Positions 18,386 to 27,088 are shown, counted from the stretch's first letter. The stretch: 64,000 nucleotides of DNA from Schaalia turicensis ACS-279-V-Col4 (GCF_000296505.1 NZ_JH815208.1:789650-853649), one strand, 5' to 3'. Notes: generated by a model not told the origin, from the sequence alone. A program made the numbers and translations.

Positions 18386-18436
18386 ACCGCCCTCGTCGGG
18401 TACTCTGATTGAGTTGCTCCGGCGAGGGCGGTTTTC
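18386..18436 (+). terminator. Terminator after prs
   Basis: Arms 18386-18399 (ACCGCCCTCGTCGG) and 18419-18432 (CCGGCGAGGGCGGT) pair with one G-T, and TTTCTG follows. It separates prs from the L25 gene. Confidence 0.75.
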
Positions 18437-18539
18437 TGTATTCCGCCGTTATCGACAGGGCCTTTCGGATCTTTGCCGGTCCTACCTGGGTTCTTCGACG
18501 CTTGAGCGTGAAACCTACATACTCAGGAGGACATTTCTT

Positions 18540-19127
18540 ATGAGCGATAACCCGATCCTTGTCGCCACCACCCGCACCGAGTTCGGTAAGGGCGCCGCAC
18601 GTCGCGCTCGCCGTGCGCAGATGGTTCCGGGCGTTGTTTACGGCCACGGCGAAACCACCCACCTTGACATTCCGGAACACGACCTGTTCCTGATCGTTCG
18701 TGGCAACAAGAACGCTCTTGTTGAGCTCAAGATCGACGGCACGTCGCAACTCGCACTTGTCAAAGACATTCAGCGTCACCCGGTCAAGCGCAACCTGCTC
18801 CACGTTGACTTCCTAGCCGTCAAGGCTGGCGAAAAGGTTGACGTTGAGGTCGCAATCGTCGTCGTCGGCGAAGCAGCCCCCGGCACCACCCACAACGTCG
18901 AAGAGCACACCGTGACCGTCAAGGCCCCGGCAACCGACATCCCCGAGGCTATCGAGGTTGACGTGACCGGCCTCGAAGCTGGCACCGTTGTCCGCGTCTC
19001 CGACCTGGTTTTGCCGGCCAACGTTGAGTGCGAACTCGACGCCGAGCAGGATGTCGTCATTATCTCCGAGCTCGCTGCAGAACCTGAAGAAGAAGCTCCG
19101 GCAGAAGCCGAAGGCGACGCTGAGTGA
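18540..19127 (+). CDS. rplY: 50S ribosomal protein L25/general stress protein Ctc
   Basis: The 195-residue protein has the two-domain Ctc layout: an N-terminal L25 barrel that binds 5S rRNA (residues ~1-95; RRARRAQMVPGVVYGHGE) and a C-terminal TL5-type beta domain, ending in an acidic Glu/Ala tail. The ATG at 18540 has AGGAGGAC just upstream; the upstream open frame starts in the prs terminator and was not used. The glmU-prs-rplY order is conserved in actinobacteria. Confidence 0.95.
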   Translation: MSDNPILVATTRTEFGKGAARRARRAQMVPGVVYGHGETTHLDIPEHDLFLIVRGNKNALVELKIDGTSQLALVKDIQRHPVKRNLLHVDFLAVKAGEKVDVEVAIVVVGEAAPGTTHNVEEHTVTVKAPATDIPEAIEVDVTGLEAGTVVRVSDLVLPANVECELDAEQDVVIISELAAEPEEEAPAEAEGDAE

Positions 19128-19150
19128 ACTAGCGCGTAGCGTTTTCTTTC

Positions 19151-19186
19151 AAGGCGGGCGGGTCGTATGTGAGGCTCGCCCGCCTT
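19151..19186 (+). terminator. Terminator after rplY
   Basis: AAGGCGGGCG and CGCCCGCCTT form a 10-bp stem with a 16-base loop 24 bases after the rplY stop. No long T run follows. Confidence 0.65.
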
Positions 19187-19261
19187 GCTGTGTACCGGGG
19201 AACATGGAGCGGATCTTTGCCGAGGTAAGGTGCGGCCCCAGGTGGCGGGTGTCTAGTTTTG

Positions 19262-19276
19262 GGGCTAATGCCCGAA
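19262..19276 (+). repeat. 15-bp motif GGGCTAATGCCCGAA, copy 1
   Basis: It contains the inverted repeat GGGC-TAAT-GCCC. Copy 2 is at 21712-21726 in the same direction, on the other side of the coiled-coil surface protein gene. Copy 3 is at 44978-44992, reversed, upstream of cas9. Copies 1 and 3 also share most of the next bases (TAA, then ACG). Confidence 0.6.
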
Positions 19277-19297
19277 TAATACGGACTTGCCATAAAT

Positions 19298-19340
19298 AAG
19301 AGGGGGCGGCTCATACTTGTAGTACGAGCCGCCCCCTCTT
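19298..19340. terminator. Strong hairpin between rplY and the surface-protein gene
   Basis: Arms AAGAGGGGGCGGCTC and GAGCCGCCCCCTCTT pair over 15 bases with a 13-base loop (19298-19312 and 19326-19340). It lies 150 bases past the stop of the minus-strand surface protein and can end transcripts from both sides. The rest of the 362-base gap 19128-19489 holds no gene I can support. Confidence 0.7.
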
Positions 19341-19489
19341 GGATGTATCCGCTGCGGATTACGTTCTGTGTATGCCCCTGTACTATCGCCAGATCTAACA
19401 GTTGTATTGGATCTGGCGGTTATTGTCCATCAGTGATGGTCAATACAGATTGATGCATTACAGATCAGATTGACTTAATCCACCCTTTC

Positions 19490-21589
19490 CTATTCAGCTC
19501 GGCGTTTTCTAGCTCCAACGAGGCCAATGCCTAGCAAAGCGATACCTGCTCCCACGGGTAATAGGGTGATGTCTGCGCCGGTATTCGCAAGCTGTTTTGC
19601 CTTTGGCTGTTGACTATCGCGCTTGTTCTTTGAATTATTTTGCACGCCAGACGGGTCTGTAGCCTCAGAAAGCATTTTCATAGCCTGCAGCTGAGCGCGT
19701 AGTTCAGCTAACTTGCGCTCTAGGTCTTCGCTAGATTGTTTAGCTTTGTTAAATTCTGATGTGGCAGATTCAAGAGTAGCTTTAGCAGTTTCTTCAGCTT
19801 TTCTCAGCTCAGATAGGTTCTGCTGCGCTTGTTTTAACGCCTCGTTCTTAGCTTCCCAAGTTTTCTGGGCTTCGGCCAAGTTCAGCTTCGCTTTCTGAAG
19901 CGCTTCGTTGGCGGAGACAACAGGCGCATGCTTGTCCATGGCATTCTTCAAATCAGAATTCGCTTGGGAAAGCTTATCTGTTGCAGCTCGCTTTTTCTCC
20001 CTGGCTTTTTCCTCAGCTTCCTGATCTTGTTGAAGCTGCTTATCCTTCAAATCAGCGTTTTTCTGGGCCTGTTCCTTGTTGCTCGTCGCCAAATTCAGAT
20101 TATTTTGGGCTTCAGATAGTAGCCCTTCGAATTTCTGCTTTTCCTGCGTAGCTTCTTTTTCGTCTTGCTTGGCTTTTTCTAGCTTGTTTGCAACTGCCTC
20201 TAGCTCATCCGCAGTACGTTTTTTGTTCTCGTACTCTTTTGTGGCAGCATCAGCTTGCTTTTTAGCTTCTTTTTGGACGTTTTCGGCTTCGTCTGCTTTT
20301 TGGAAGAGATTCTCGGCAGTGTGCGTTTTCGTCTGAAGGTCTTGATCAAGTTGTTTGATGTCAGCTTCTAGAGTTCCTCTTTCAACTTCCTTTTTCAGAA
20401 GTTCATTCCTTAAGGTAGGAATTCTTTCTTCCAAAGCATTAACCTCAGCTTTTAGGGCATCAGCTTCCTTTTCGGCTGACTCCTTCTGCTTTTCTGCTCG
20501 CTGTTTTTTCTCTTCAGCATTCTTAATTTTATTCTGTGTCTCGGCGGTAGAATTCTTCTTGTCTTCGGCTAGCGCTTCTTCATACTCTGATTGTGCCCGC
20601 TTGACATCCTCGTCAAAAGATGCAACTTCTTGTTGTTTCTGCTTTAGATTAGCCTGGAATGTATTTTTCGTATTTTCAAGCCTGTTAATTTCCTGAAGGC
20701 TCTGTTTGTTCTCTTCCTTAAGCTTCTCATGGGCAGCCCGTTTTTCTTCCAACTCCTTCTCCAGGGTTTGGACTGCGGACCTAGCGGATACTGCCTCTTC
20801 TACGAGCTTGTTATACTCGTTGGTCTTTTCAGTAAGGAATGCTTGCTTCTCTTTGTTGTTTTTATCAGCTTCTTCTAGTTGACTTTTTGCTTCTTGCAAG
20901 TCACTATCAATATTCGGGTGATTTTTCTGTAACTGCTCAATGGTTTTCTTGAGCGTTTTTTGTTCCTGTTCAAGCTGGCTCAACCGGGTTTTAGCGTCAT
21001 CAATTTTTTTGGTAGCTGAGACAACTTCTTTTTCAAGCTCAGCAACTTTTTCGTCGGCTTGATTCTTCTCTTGCTGAGCTTTTTTTAGCTTCTGTTGTGC
21101 CAAAGCCTCGGCTGCAGTCGCTTCCTCAGCCTCTTTTGCAGCTACTTTTTGAGCCTCTTCTAGCTTCTTAAGCTCGTCAGCGGCACCAGAGTCCTTGATA
21201 GCTTTGTCCAACTTATCTTTTGCAACTTGAACGGCTTTTTCAGCTTCTTCTTTTTTCTGCAATAAAGCTGCAGTTTGCGTTTCCAAACCTTTAACTTCGG
21301 CCTGTTTGGCTTCTAGTTCCGAAACGGCCTTGTCATATGTTTTCTTTGCCTCATTCAATAAGGCAGTCTTTTCATCAAGATTTTTCTTAGCCTGAGCAGC
21401 TTCGTTTGTAGCGTTTTCAATAGCGGCTTGTAGCTGCTCACGGGTTAAGGAAGTCTTCGTATCGGTCGAAGAAACTGGGGTGGAGTCCGATGCTGGTTTA
21501 ATGGCTCCGAAAGCACTCGGAGCGGCAACCGTGAAACCGATACCCAGTGATAGTGCTGCAGCTAAGCATTTGGTTGTTTTAGTATTCAA
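19490..21589 (-). CDS. Sortase-anchored (LANTG) coiled-coil surface protein
   Basis: The 699-residue protein starts with a signal peptide (KTTKCLAAALSLGIGFTVAAPSAFG). Residues ~45-655 are a near-continuous Lys/Glu/Gln/Ala-rich coiled coil with heptads. It ends with LANTG (667-671), a hydrophobic helix and the basic tail GARKRRAE, a complete cell-wall sorting signal of the LAXTG kind that is common in high-GC Gram-positives. It should be a fibrous wall-linked protein, in general terms like streptococcal coiled-coil surface proteins. The start codon is TTG at 21589; no ATG precedes the signal peptide, and a GAGAGA stretch can serve as ribosome site. Base composition is clearly AT-richer than its neighbours. 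The ligand is unknown. Confidence 0.88.
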   Translation of the reverse strand: MNTKTTKCLAAALSLGIGFTVAAPSAFGAIKPASDSTPVSSTDTKTSLTREQLQAAIENATNEAAQAKKNLDEKTALLNEAKKTYDKAVSELEAKQAEVKGLETQTAALLQKKEEAEKAVQVAKDKLDKAIKDSGAADELKKLEEAQKVAAKEAEEATAAEALAQQKLKKAQQEKNQADEKVAELEKEVVSATKKIDDAKTRLSQLEQEQKTLKKTIEQLQKNHPNIDSDLQEAKSQLEEADKNNKEKQAFLTEKTNEYNKLVEEAVSARSAVQTLEKELEEKRAAHEKLKEENKQSLQEINRLENTKNTFQANLKQKQQEVASFDEDVKRAQSEYEEALAEDKKNSTAETQNKIKNAEEKKQRAEKQKESAEKEADALKAEVNALEERIPTLRNELLKKEVERGTLEADIKQLDQDLQTKTHTAENLFQKADEAENVQKEAKKQADAATKEYENKKRTADELEAVANKLEKAKQDEKEATQEKQKFEGLLSEAQNNLNLATSNKEQAQKNADLKDKQLQQDQEAEEKAREKKRAATDKLSQANSDLKNAMDKHAPVVSANEALQKAKLNLAEAQKTWEAKNEALKQAQQNLSELRKAEETAKATLESATSEFNKAKQSSEDLERKLAELRAQLQAMKMLSEATDPSGVQNNSKNKRDSQQPKAKQLANTGADITLLPVGAGIALLGIGLVGARKRRAE

Positions 21590-21711
21590 CGCGGTGTTCT
21601 CTCTTTCTTTGCGGGAAGATCGCGGTGGAAATATCTTACAAAAATTGTACTTACCTCGCCGTGTCAGTCAATATTTCCCGATTTCCAGTGATATATCTTG
21701 CAGATACTTCC

Positions 21712-21726
21712 GGGCTAATGCCCGAA
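21712..21726 (+). repeat. 15-bp motif GGGCTAATGCCCGAA, copy 2
   Basis: Exact copy of the motif at 19262, same orientation. It lies 44 bases before the start of the C39-like gene and ~120 bases upstream of the start of the minus-strand surface protein. Confidence 0.6.
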
Positions 21727-21769
21727 AGAATCGTGAAACAAAATCCTGCGAGTCGAAGCGAGAACACGA

Positions 21770-22354
21770 GTGAGTGAAACATTCGGGCCATGTCCGCTGA
21801 TGGGTGGTGTGAAGATCCCGGCCTCGTACCCCAAGCAGGCTGATCCAACGACGTGTGGGATTGCGACGCTTGCTGTGCTTGCTGCCCGTGCGAACGCGGA
21901 TCCCGTGTACTTGTCTTTGCCGCCTGATAAGCGTGAGCGCGCGCAAATTCATCTGCATCGTGTTGCGTCGCGTGTGGGCGTGCCGTGGCCTCAGGCGCTG
22001 GGTACGTCGCCGTGGGCGCTGGCGAAGTTGGCTTCAAAAGCGACAGGAGAGCGCCACCGTATAGTTATGCGCGGGAAGCGCTTTCGTGTGGCTGTCGATT
22101 CTGCTCTTTGCCGAGGCCGGGATGTCTTGGTTTTCACCGGGGGCTGGGATATGCCTGGGTCGGCGTGGATCCCACGGCATGTGGTGCTTGTGCTTGCGGA
22201 TGGCACGGATACGAGAATATACGCGGTGTTTGAGCCTTCAAGTGGCAAGGTGTTCCGAGTGAATGCGGATGATTTTTACGCCGGAGCGCCAAGCGCCCGC
22301 GCCTCGATGGGGCACTGGAAGAACGTACTGTGCGCGGTTGTGCCGACTGAGTAA
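21770..22354 (+). CDS. Putative C39-like cysteine peptidase-fold protein, function unknown
   Basis: The protein has 194 residues, no signal peptide and no membrane segment. A cysteine-peptidase pattern can be read: Cys29 in PTTCGIATLAVLAA, His137 in PRHVVLVLADG, and Glu155 in YAVFEPSSGKV, the spacing seen in C39-like papain folds (Gln/Cys...His...Asp/Glu). This would be a cytoplasmic peptidase or a non-catalytic relative. The GTG start at 21770 has only a weak ribosome site. Composition is back to the high-GC norm. It stands alone between the surface protein gene and dapE; no partner is evident. Confidence 0.6.
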   Translation: MSETFGPCPLMGGVKIPASYPKQADPTTCGIATLAVLAARANADPVYLSLPPDKRERAQIHLHRVASRVGVPWPQALGTSPWALAKLASKATGERHRIVMRGKRFRVAVDSALCRGRDVLVFTGGWDMPGSAWIPRHVVLVLADGTDTRIYAVFEPSSGKVFRVNADDFYAGAPSARASMGHWKNVLCAVVPTE

Positions 22355-22670
22355 GCGGCAAGACCCCAAGCGCTACGTGCAAATACCTCGATGTCGCTCA
22401 TGGGTTTAAGGCTAATATCTGGGCAGGTCACAGGGATATTTTGTGAAGAATTGGTCGGCGCCACACAATGAAACGTCTAGGGGTTTCTTCGCGTCGGGAA
22501 AGAAGGGGGAAGACCGGCGTTAGCAGTTCTAAGAAAACAACGAATGTGCGGGTACGTGAGGCTGAAGTGGGGACAAACACGTATCCTCAAAGCAGGTGCC
22601 GTCTTCGCCGTTGTGAAATGTGCGATGTCGGTGGTGAAGAACACGTTGTGGGCACTGAGAGGCGACAATC
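22355..22670. other. 316-base gap without a gene
   Basis: Small reading frames here (for example 22468-22674, rich in Arg and Lys) show no ribosome site and no protein-like composition. The last bases hold the GAGAGG ribosome site of dapE. I see no RNA gene. Confidence 0.5.
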
Positions 22671-23801
22671 GTGACGCATTTGCGAACAGATGACGTGGTG
22701 GACCTGACCTGCGACCTCATCGATATTCCGTCGGTCAGCGGCGATGAAAAGAGGATCGCGGATGCGATTGAAGAGGCCCTACGTGGCGCCTCGCATCTGG
22801 AAGTCCTGCGTGATGGAGATGCGATTGTGGCGCGGACGAACCTGGGGCGTTCTCAGCGAGTGATCATCGCCGGACACATCGACACGGTGCCGATTTCCGG
22901 GAACGTGCCACACGTTCGCGAAGAAACAGAGGGGGTCGAGAAGGTTCGAGGCCGGGGTTCTGTTGACATGCTTGGCGGTGTGGCCGGAGCCCTGTATGCT
23001 GCGCTGAAGCTGAATGAACCGAAACATGACGTGACGTGGGTTTTCTACGATCATGAGGAAGTTGCGGCTCCCTTGAATGGGCTGGGGCGCGTCTATCGCA
23101 ATCATCCCGATTGGATTGATGGTCAGTTCGCGATCCTCGGCGAACCCACGAATACTCAGATTGAGGGCGGATGCAATGGGACGGTTCGTGTGATTGCGAC
23201 GGTTCCGGGTGTTGCTGCGCACTCGGCTAGGGCGTGGCGAGGCGATAATGCCATCCACAAGGTAGCGCCAATCATCGAAAAGATCGCCATGTTCGGCAAT
23301 CCGGTGGTGAACGTTGACGGGTTGGACTTTAGAGAATCCCTGTCCGTCACCCGAATTGACGGTGGTATCGCAAACAACGTCATTCCCGATTCGGTGCGTT
23401 TGACCGTGAATTATCGTTTTGCTCCATCGATGTCGCCGGCGGACGCGATCGCTCACATCGAGTCCTACTTTGATGGGGTCGATGCACTCTTCGAAATTGA
23501 CGACGAATCAGAAGGTGCTCGCCCCGGTGCGGACTCTGTTTTGGTGCAGGAATTCATCGAAACAGCACGTCGAGTCATGGCAGAAGAAGGCAAAGACCTC
23601 AGCGTGAGCGCGAAGGTCGGGTGGACCGATGTTGCTCGCTTTTCTGCTCGTGGGATCCCCGCGATCAATTGCGGTCCGGGTGATCCGCTTCAAGCTCATA
23701 CTCAAGATGAAGCAGTTCCGGTCTCCCAGCTCCGCCACTACGCGAAGATACTGATTGATTATGTGGGGGCGGCCTCGTTGATCAGCGAAGAACGAAACTA
23801 G
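22671..23801 (+). CDS. dapE: Succinyl-diaminopimelate desuccinylase
   Basis: This M20-family zinc hydrolase releases L,L-diaminopimelate and succinate in the lysine and peptidoglycan route. Metal-site motifs are IIAGHIDTVPI, GRGSVDMLGGVAG, YDHEEV, ILGEPT and the late His in QAHTQDEAV. From the GTG at 22671 (GAGAGG eight bases upstream) it is 376 residues, the usual length. It is followed by a LOG-family gene, as in other actinobacteria. Confidence 0.95.
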   Translation: MTHLRTDDVVDLTCDLIDIPSVSGDEKRIADAIEEALRGASHLEVLRDGDAIVARTNLGRSQRVIIAGHIDTVPISGNVPHVREETEGVEKVRGRGSVDMLGGVAGALYAALKLNEPKHDVTWVFYDHEEVAAPLNGLGRVYRNHPDWIDGQFAILGEPTNTQIEGGCNGTVRVIATVPGVAAHSARAWRGDNAIHKVAPIIEKIAMFGNPVVNVDGLDFRESLSVTRIDGGIANNVIPDSVRLTVNYRFAPSMSPADAIAHIESYFDGVDALFEIDDESEGARPGADSVLVQEFIETARRVMAEEGKDLSVSAKVGWTDVARFSARGIPAINCGPGDPLQAHTQDEAVPVSQLRHYAKILIDYVGAASLISEERN

Positions 23802-23847
23802 AATCGAAGGACGCGGTCGCCTACCGCCACTATTTCAAGGAGAAAAT

Positions 23848-24576
23848 ATGAGCGAAGCTGTACGTCAGTCATACCAGCGTGGCCCGGTTGTCCTGCGCGG
23901 TAAAGCAATCCCGAAAGAAACATCGGACGCGAGGCTCTTGCAGGCGCAGGAGACCTCGGATTGGCTTCACGCAGACCCCTGGAGGGTATTGCGAATCCAA
24001 GCGGAGTTCGTTGAAGGCTTCGGTGCCCTCTCTGAAGTTGGGCCCGCGATCTCGGTCTTCGGTTCGGCTCGCACTCCGGGGAACGACCCCCACTGGGCGG
24101 CCGCCTACGAAATCGGGCGTATGCTTGCCGAGCGCGGAATAGGTGTCATCACCGGTGGGGGTCCGGGTGCGATGGAGGCAGCGAATAAAGGCGCGTGGGA
24201 TGCCGGTGGAACGTCTATTGGTCTTGGCATTGAACTGCCACACGAACAGGCGCTCAATCCGTGGATCACAGTGGGTATTAACTTCCGCTACTTCTTTGCA
24301 CGTAAGACGATGTTTGTGAAGTATTCGCAGGGCTTCATCGTCATGCCTGGCGGTTTTGGCACCATGGACGAATTATTCGAAGCAATGACCCTAGTCCAAA
24401 CTCGCAAGGTTGGTTCCTTCCCGATTGTCCTGGTCGGTACCGAATACTGGTCAGGGCTGATCGCCTGGATCCGCGAAAAGATGATTGGAGAGGGAACCAT
24501 TTCCCCCGAAGATATTGATCTTGTGAAGATTGTTGACGATCCTGCCGAAGCAGTTCGTATTGCCTGCGGAGGATGA
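23848..24576 (+). CDS. LOG family protein (TIGR00730; nucleotide 5'-monophosphate phosphoribohydrolase type)
   Basis: Two family motifs are present: GGGPGAMEAANKGA and MPGGFGTMDELFE (PGGxGTxxE). The fold is Rossmann-like, with SVFGSARTP at the first strand. Relatives split cytokinin-riboside or purine 5'-monophosphates; older annotations call them lysine decarboxylases without support. The ATG has AAGGAG seven bases upstream. The 242 residues are slightly longer than plant LOG because of an N-terminal arm (residues ~1-55). Confidence 0.9.
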   Translation: MSEAVRQSYQRGPVVLRGKAIPKETSDARLLQAQETSDWLHADPWRVLRIQAEFVEGFGALSEVGPAISVFGSARTPGNDPHWAAAYEIGRMLAERGIGVITGGGPGAMEAANKGAWDAGGTSIGLGIELPHEQALNPWITVGINFRYFFARKTMFVKYSQGFIVMPGGFGTMDELFEAMTLVQTRKVGSFPIVLVGTEYWSGLIAWIREKMIGEGTISPEDIDLVKIVDDPAEAVRIACGG

Positions 24577-24624
24577 TGAGTCTTTTTCCTCGCGAACTTG
24601 TGGTGATTACAGGTAAAATAGGGA

Positions 24625-24637
24625 CGTTACCGTAACG
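24625..24637. promoter_or_regulatory. Palindrome upstream of the DUF3117 gene
   Basis: CGTTAC-C-GTAACG is a perfect inverted repeat 38 bases before the ATG, just after a GGTAAAAT stretch that could be a -10 element. It may be an operator; no regulator can be named. Confidence 0.35.
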
Positions 24638-24675
24638 CGACCGCGTTCGCGGACAGTAGGAGCAAGGAGCGGCAC

Positions 24676-24840
24676 ATGGCAGCCATGAAGCCAAGGACCG
24701 GCGACGGACCGTTGGAAGCCACCAAAGAGGGACGCGGAATCATCATGCGAATCCCCAGCGAAGGTGGTGGCCGTCTCGTCATCGAACTGACCCCGGACGA
24801 AGCTTCGGCTCTCGCGGAAGCGCTCGCTCAGGCGGTTTGA
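24676..24840 (+). CDS. DUF3117 domain-containing small protein
   Basis: It has 54 residues: it begins MAAMKPRTGDGPLEATKEG, and the rest includes GRGIIMRIPSEGGGRLVIEL and ends in an Ala-rich helix. This matches the highly conserved actinobacterial family DUF3117, whose function is not known. AAGGAG lies six bases before the ATG. A very strong terminator follows. The neighbouring minus-strand O-methyltransferase is in the same place in mycobacteria. Confidence 0.92.
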   Translation: MAAMKPRTGDGPLEATKEGRGIIMRIPSEGGGRLVIELTPDEASALAEALAQAV

Positions 24841-24858
24841 GCAGATTCTTATACAGCG

Positions 24859-24898
24859 CGGGCGTGACTAGCATAAATGCTAGTCACGCCCGTTTTGT
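24859..24898. terminator. Bidirectional terminator
   Basis: A 16-bp perfect stem (24859-24874 with 24877-24892) with a two-base loop is followed by TTTTGTTT on the plus strand. It lies between the convergent DUF3117 and O-methyltransferase genes. Confidence 0.9.
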
Positions 24899-24905
24899 TT
24901 GTCGC

Positions 24906-25535
24906 TCAGCGCTTCACCGCAACCGCCAGCCCATCGCCGACGGGCAACAGACAGGGCACGAAGTCTGGGGATTCGCGCAGGAAGCGGATCAGTTCGCGAC
25001 ACATGACGGTTTCAGCGTCGCGACGAGCCGGATCGCACACTTGGTCGTTCCACATGGCGTGCACGAGCGCGACGGTGCCACCGGGGCGCAGGATGCGCAC
25101 GGCGTGATCCAAGTATTCGGGGGTTTGGGAGATGTCCGCATCCAGAACAACTAGGTCGTAGCCTCCGTCGGTCATGCGGGGCAGAACGTCGAGTGCACGA
25201 CCAGAAATGGTACGGATACGTTCGGAGCCGATTCCGGTGCGGTTGAACATGGCTCGGGCCTGCTTGTGGAACTCGACTTCGGAGTCGATGGTGGTGAGGA
25301 CACCGTTGGGGCTCATCCCGTCGAGGAGCCACAGGCTGGACACGCCAGCGCCGGTTCCGACCTCAAGAACCGCGCGTGCGCCGGTCAGGGCTGCGAGCAT
25401 ACGCAGGGCCGCGCCGGTGCCGGGCGAAACGGGGTTGGCGCCGAGTTCGTTTGCTGCGTCGCGGGCTTCAAGAAGAATCTCGTTTTCGGCGATGTAATCC
25501 TCGGCGTACACCCAGGATTGAGCCTTATCTGCCAT
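24906..25535 (-). CDS. O-methyltransferase, class I SAM-dependent (family 3)
   Basis: The 209-residue protein carries the SAM-binding motif AVLEVGTGAGVSSLWLL (residues ~55-71), the acidic TTIDSEVEFH, and YDLVVLDAD in the fourth strand. This is the pattern of catechol-type O-methyltransferases. The substrate is unknown. It has no signal peptide. The mycobacterial orthologue lies next to sigE; no sigma factor gene is found here. Confidence 0.9.
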   Translation of the reverse strand: MADKAQSWVYAEDYIAENEILLEARDAANELGANPVSPGTGAALRMLAALTGARAVLEVGTGAGVSSLWLLDGMSPNGVLTTIDSEVEFHKQARAMFNRTGIGSERIRTISGRALDVLPRMTDGGYDLVVLDADISQTPEYLDHAVRILRPGGTVALVHAMWNDQVCDPARRDAETVMCRELIRFLRESPDFVPCLLPVGDGLAVAVKR

Positions 25536-25592
25536 CGAAGGGCCCTTCCATATAAAAGAATCAGTTGAAAGTGATGTCTAGGCATAGCCTAA

Positions 25593-25617
25593 CGCCCTCA
25601 CGCTTCGCGTGAGGGCG
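25593..25617. terminator. Hairpin between O-methyltransferase and mrp
   Basis: CGCCCTCACGC and GCGTGAGGGCG pair fully around TTC. A smaller hairpin (GATTGCCC/GGGCAATC, 25702-25722) sits right after the mrp stop. Neither has a long T run. Confidence 0.55.
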
Positions 25618-25724
25618 CCTAGTGTGGACAAAGTTACTTATTAAAGGATCCGCCGGGCGTTGGATGCCCAAGGAATCGACGTTGAGTAACGATGTTGAAG
25701 TGATTGCCCACGCAGGGCAATCGT

Positions 25725-26855
25725 TCAGTTCTTGATGGGGGAGACCCCAAGCGGGCGACCCGCTAGGCCTCGTTCCGTCTTGCCCAGTGCTGTTGCCAGC
25801 GCGACGAGTTCACTCGCAGCCGGACCATCATCAAGGGAAACGGGGCGTCCGGCATCTCCGCCTTCACGCAACGCGATGTCCAGTGGGACCTGCGCCAACA
25901 GCGGAACCTCGTAACCGAGCTGAGCCGTCAGGCGAGCGGAAACTGATGCGCCACCGCCGGCACCGAAGAGCTCCAAGTGAGAGCCGTCGGGCTGAGGCAG
26001 GTAGGACATGTTTTCGACAACACCGATGACCTTTTGCTGGGTCTGCGATGCGATGGAACCTGCACGTTCTGCGACCTCGGCGGCAGCAACCTGCGGGGTC
26101 GTGACGACCAGGACCTCGGAATTCGGCAGTAGCTGCGCGATTGAGATGGCAACGTCGCCGGTACCCGGAGGCATGTCAATGAGCAAGACATCGAGATCCC
26201 CCCAGAAGACGTCAGCCAAGAACTGTTGGAGTGCGCGGTGCAACATGGGACCGCGCCAGATGACGGGCTGACCGTCGGGCACGAACATGCCGATGGACAT
26301 GACCTTGATACCGGAAGCGCCGACGGGCGGAATAATCATGCCGTCGATGACCTGCGGGTCATGGTCGACGCCCAACATACGCGGAATCGAGAAGCCGTAG
26401 ATATCGGCATCCATGACGCCGACCTTCAGGCCTGCCTGCGTCATCGCGGCAGCAAGGTTCGCGGTCACGGAGGACTTGCCGACGCCACCCTTACCGGAAG
26501 TAACAGCGATAACACGGGTCAGCGAATTGGGCTGAGCAAACGGGATTTCGCGCTCGGGGCGACCACCGTTCAGCTTCTCGCGCAGAGCCTTCTTCTGTTC
26601 GTCGGACATGACACCCATATCAACCTTGACGTTCTCAACGCCCTCAATGGCGCCAACAGCTTTGATGACGTCAGCGTTGATCGTGGTGCGTAGCGGGCAA
26701 CCGGCGGTGGTCAGAAGAACCTCGACGGTGACGGTGGAGCCGTCAATGGTGACCTGCTCGGCGCTGGTCATGTTGAGATCGACGATGGGACGGTGAATTT
26801 CGGGATCGATGACCGTTTCGAGCGCGGCCATCACCTGATCGATTGAGACAGACAT
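25725..26855 (-). CDS. mrp: Mrp/ApbC family iron-sulfur cluster carrier ATPase
   Basis: The N-terminal ~95 residues are a MIP18/DUF59 domain with TTAGCPLRTTIN. The P-loop NTPase follows with the deviant Walker A TSGKGGVGKSS (residue ~115), DADIYGFSIPRML and IDMPPGTGDV. Mrp proteins bind and hand over Fe-S clusters in the cytoplasm. It lacks the CxxC pair found near the C-terminus of many ApbC proteins, as far as I can see. Length 376 is normal. It is transcribed divergently from nothing close; a 230-base gap separates it from the DUF1003 gene. Confidence 0.93.
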   Translation of the reverse strand: MSVSIDQVMAALETVIDPEIHRPIVDLNMTSAEQVTIDGSTVTVEVLLTTAGCPLRTTINADVIKAVGAIEGVENVKVDMGVMSDEQKKALREKLNGGRPEREIPFAQPNSLTRVIAVTSGKGGVGKSSVTANLAAAMTQAGLKVGVMDADIYGFSIPRMLGVDHDPQVIDGMIIPPVGASGIKVMSIGMFVPDGQPVIWRGPMLHRALQQFLADVFWGDLDVLLIDMPPGTGDVAISIAQLLPNSEVLVVTTPQVAAAEVAERAGSIASQTQQKVIGVVENMSYLPQPDGSHLELFGAGGGASVSARLTAQLGYEVPLLAQVPLDIALREGGDAGRPVSLDDGPAASELVALATALGKTERGLAGRPLGVSPIKN

Positions 26856-27088
26856 GCTCTTATCCTACGTTGGCGTGCGCGCGGGGTCGTTTCCTAAACC
26901 AGCCGGTGCACGAAAGTGAGTGTCAAAGCGTGGGTAACCGCCATTTTCCCGCCCCCCAAAGTCAGAAGCTCGTGGCGTGCGGATATGAGTAACGTGGGCG
27001 GTGGGTTATTCGAATTCCGCCCAACGTACAAGGCCACTTCCTCCCAATGTACAGGGCCACGCTTACCTCAGCGGGCGGCCTCGTCCCC

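Noticed and set aside
22468..22674. 68-residue reading frame upstream of dapE
   Set aside because: Arg/Lys/Ser-rich with no ribosome site and no family pattern; the frame on the other strand is equally long.
25577..25592. TAGGCATAGCCTA repeat near the O-methyltransferase as a second iron box
   Set aside because: The half-sites TAGG and CCTA are 13 bases end to end, while DtxR/IdeR boxes need 17; only the box at 31739 fits.
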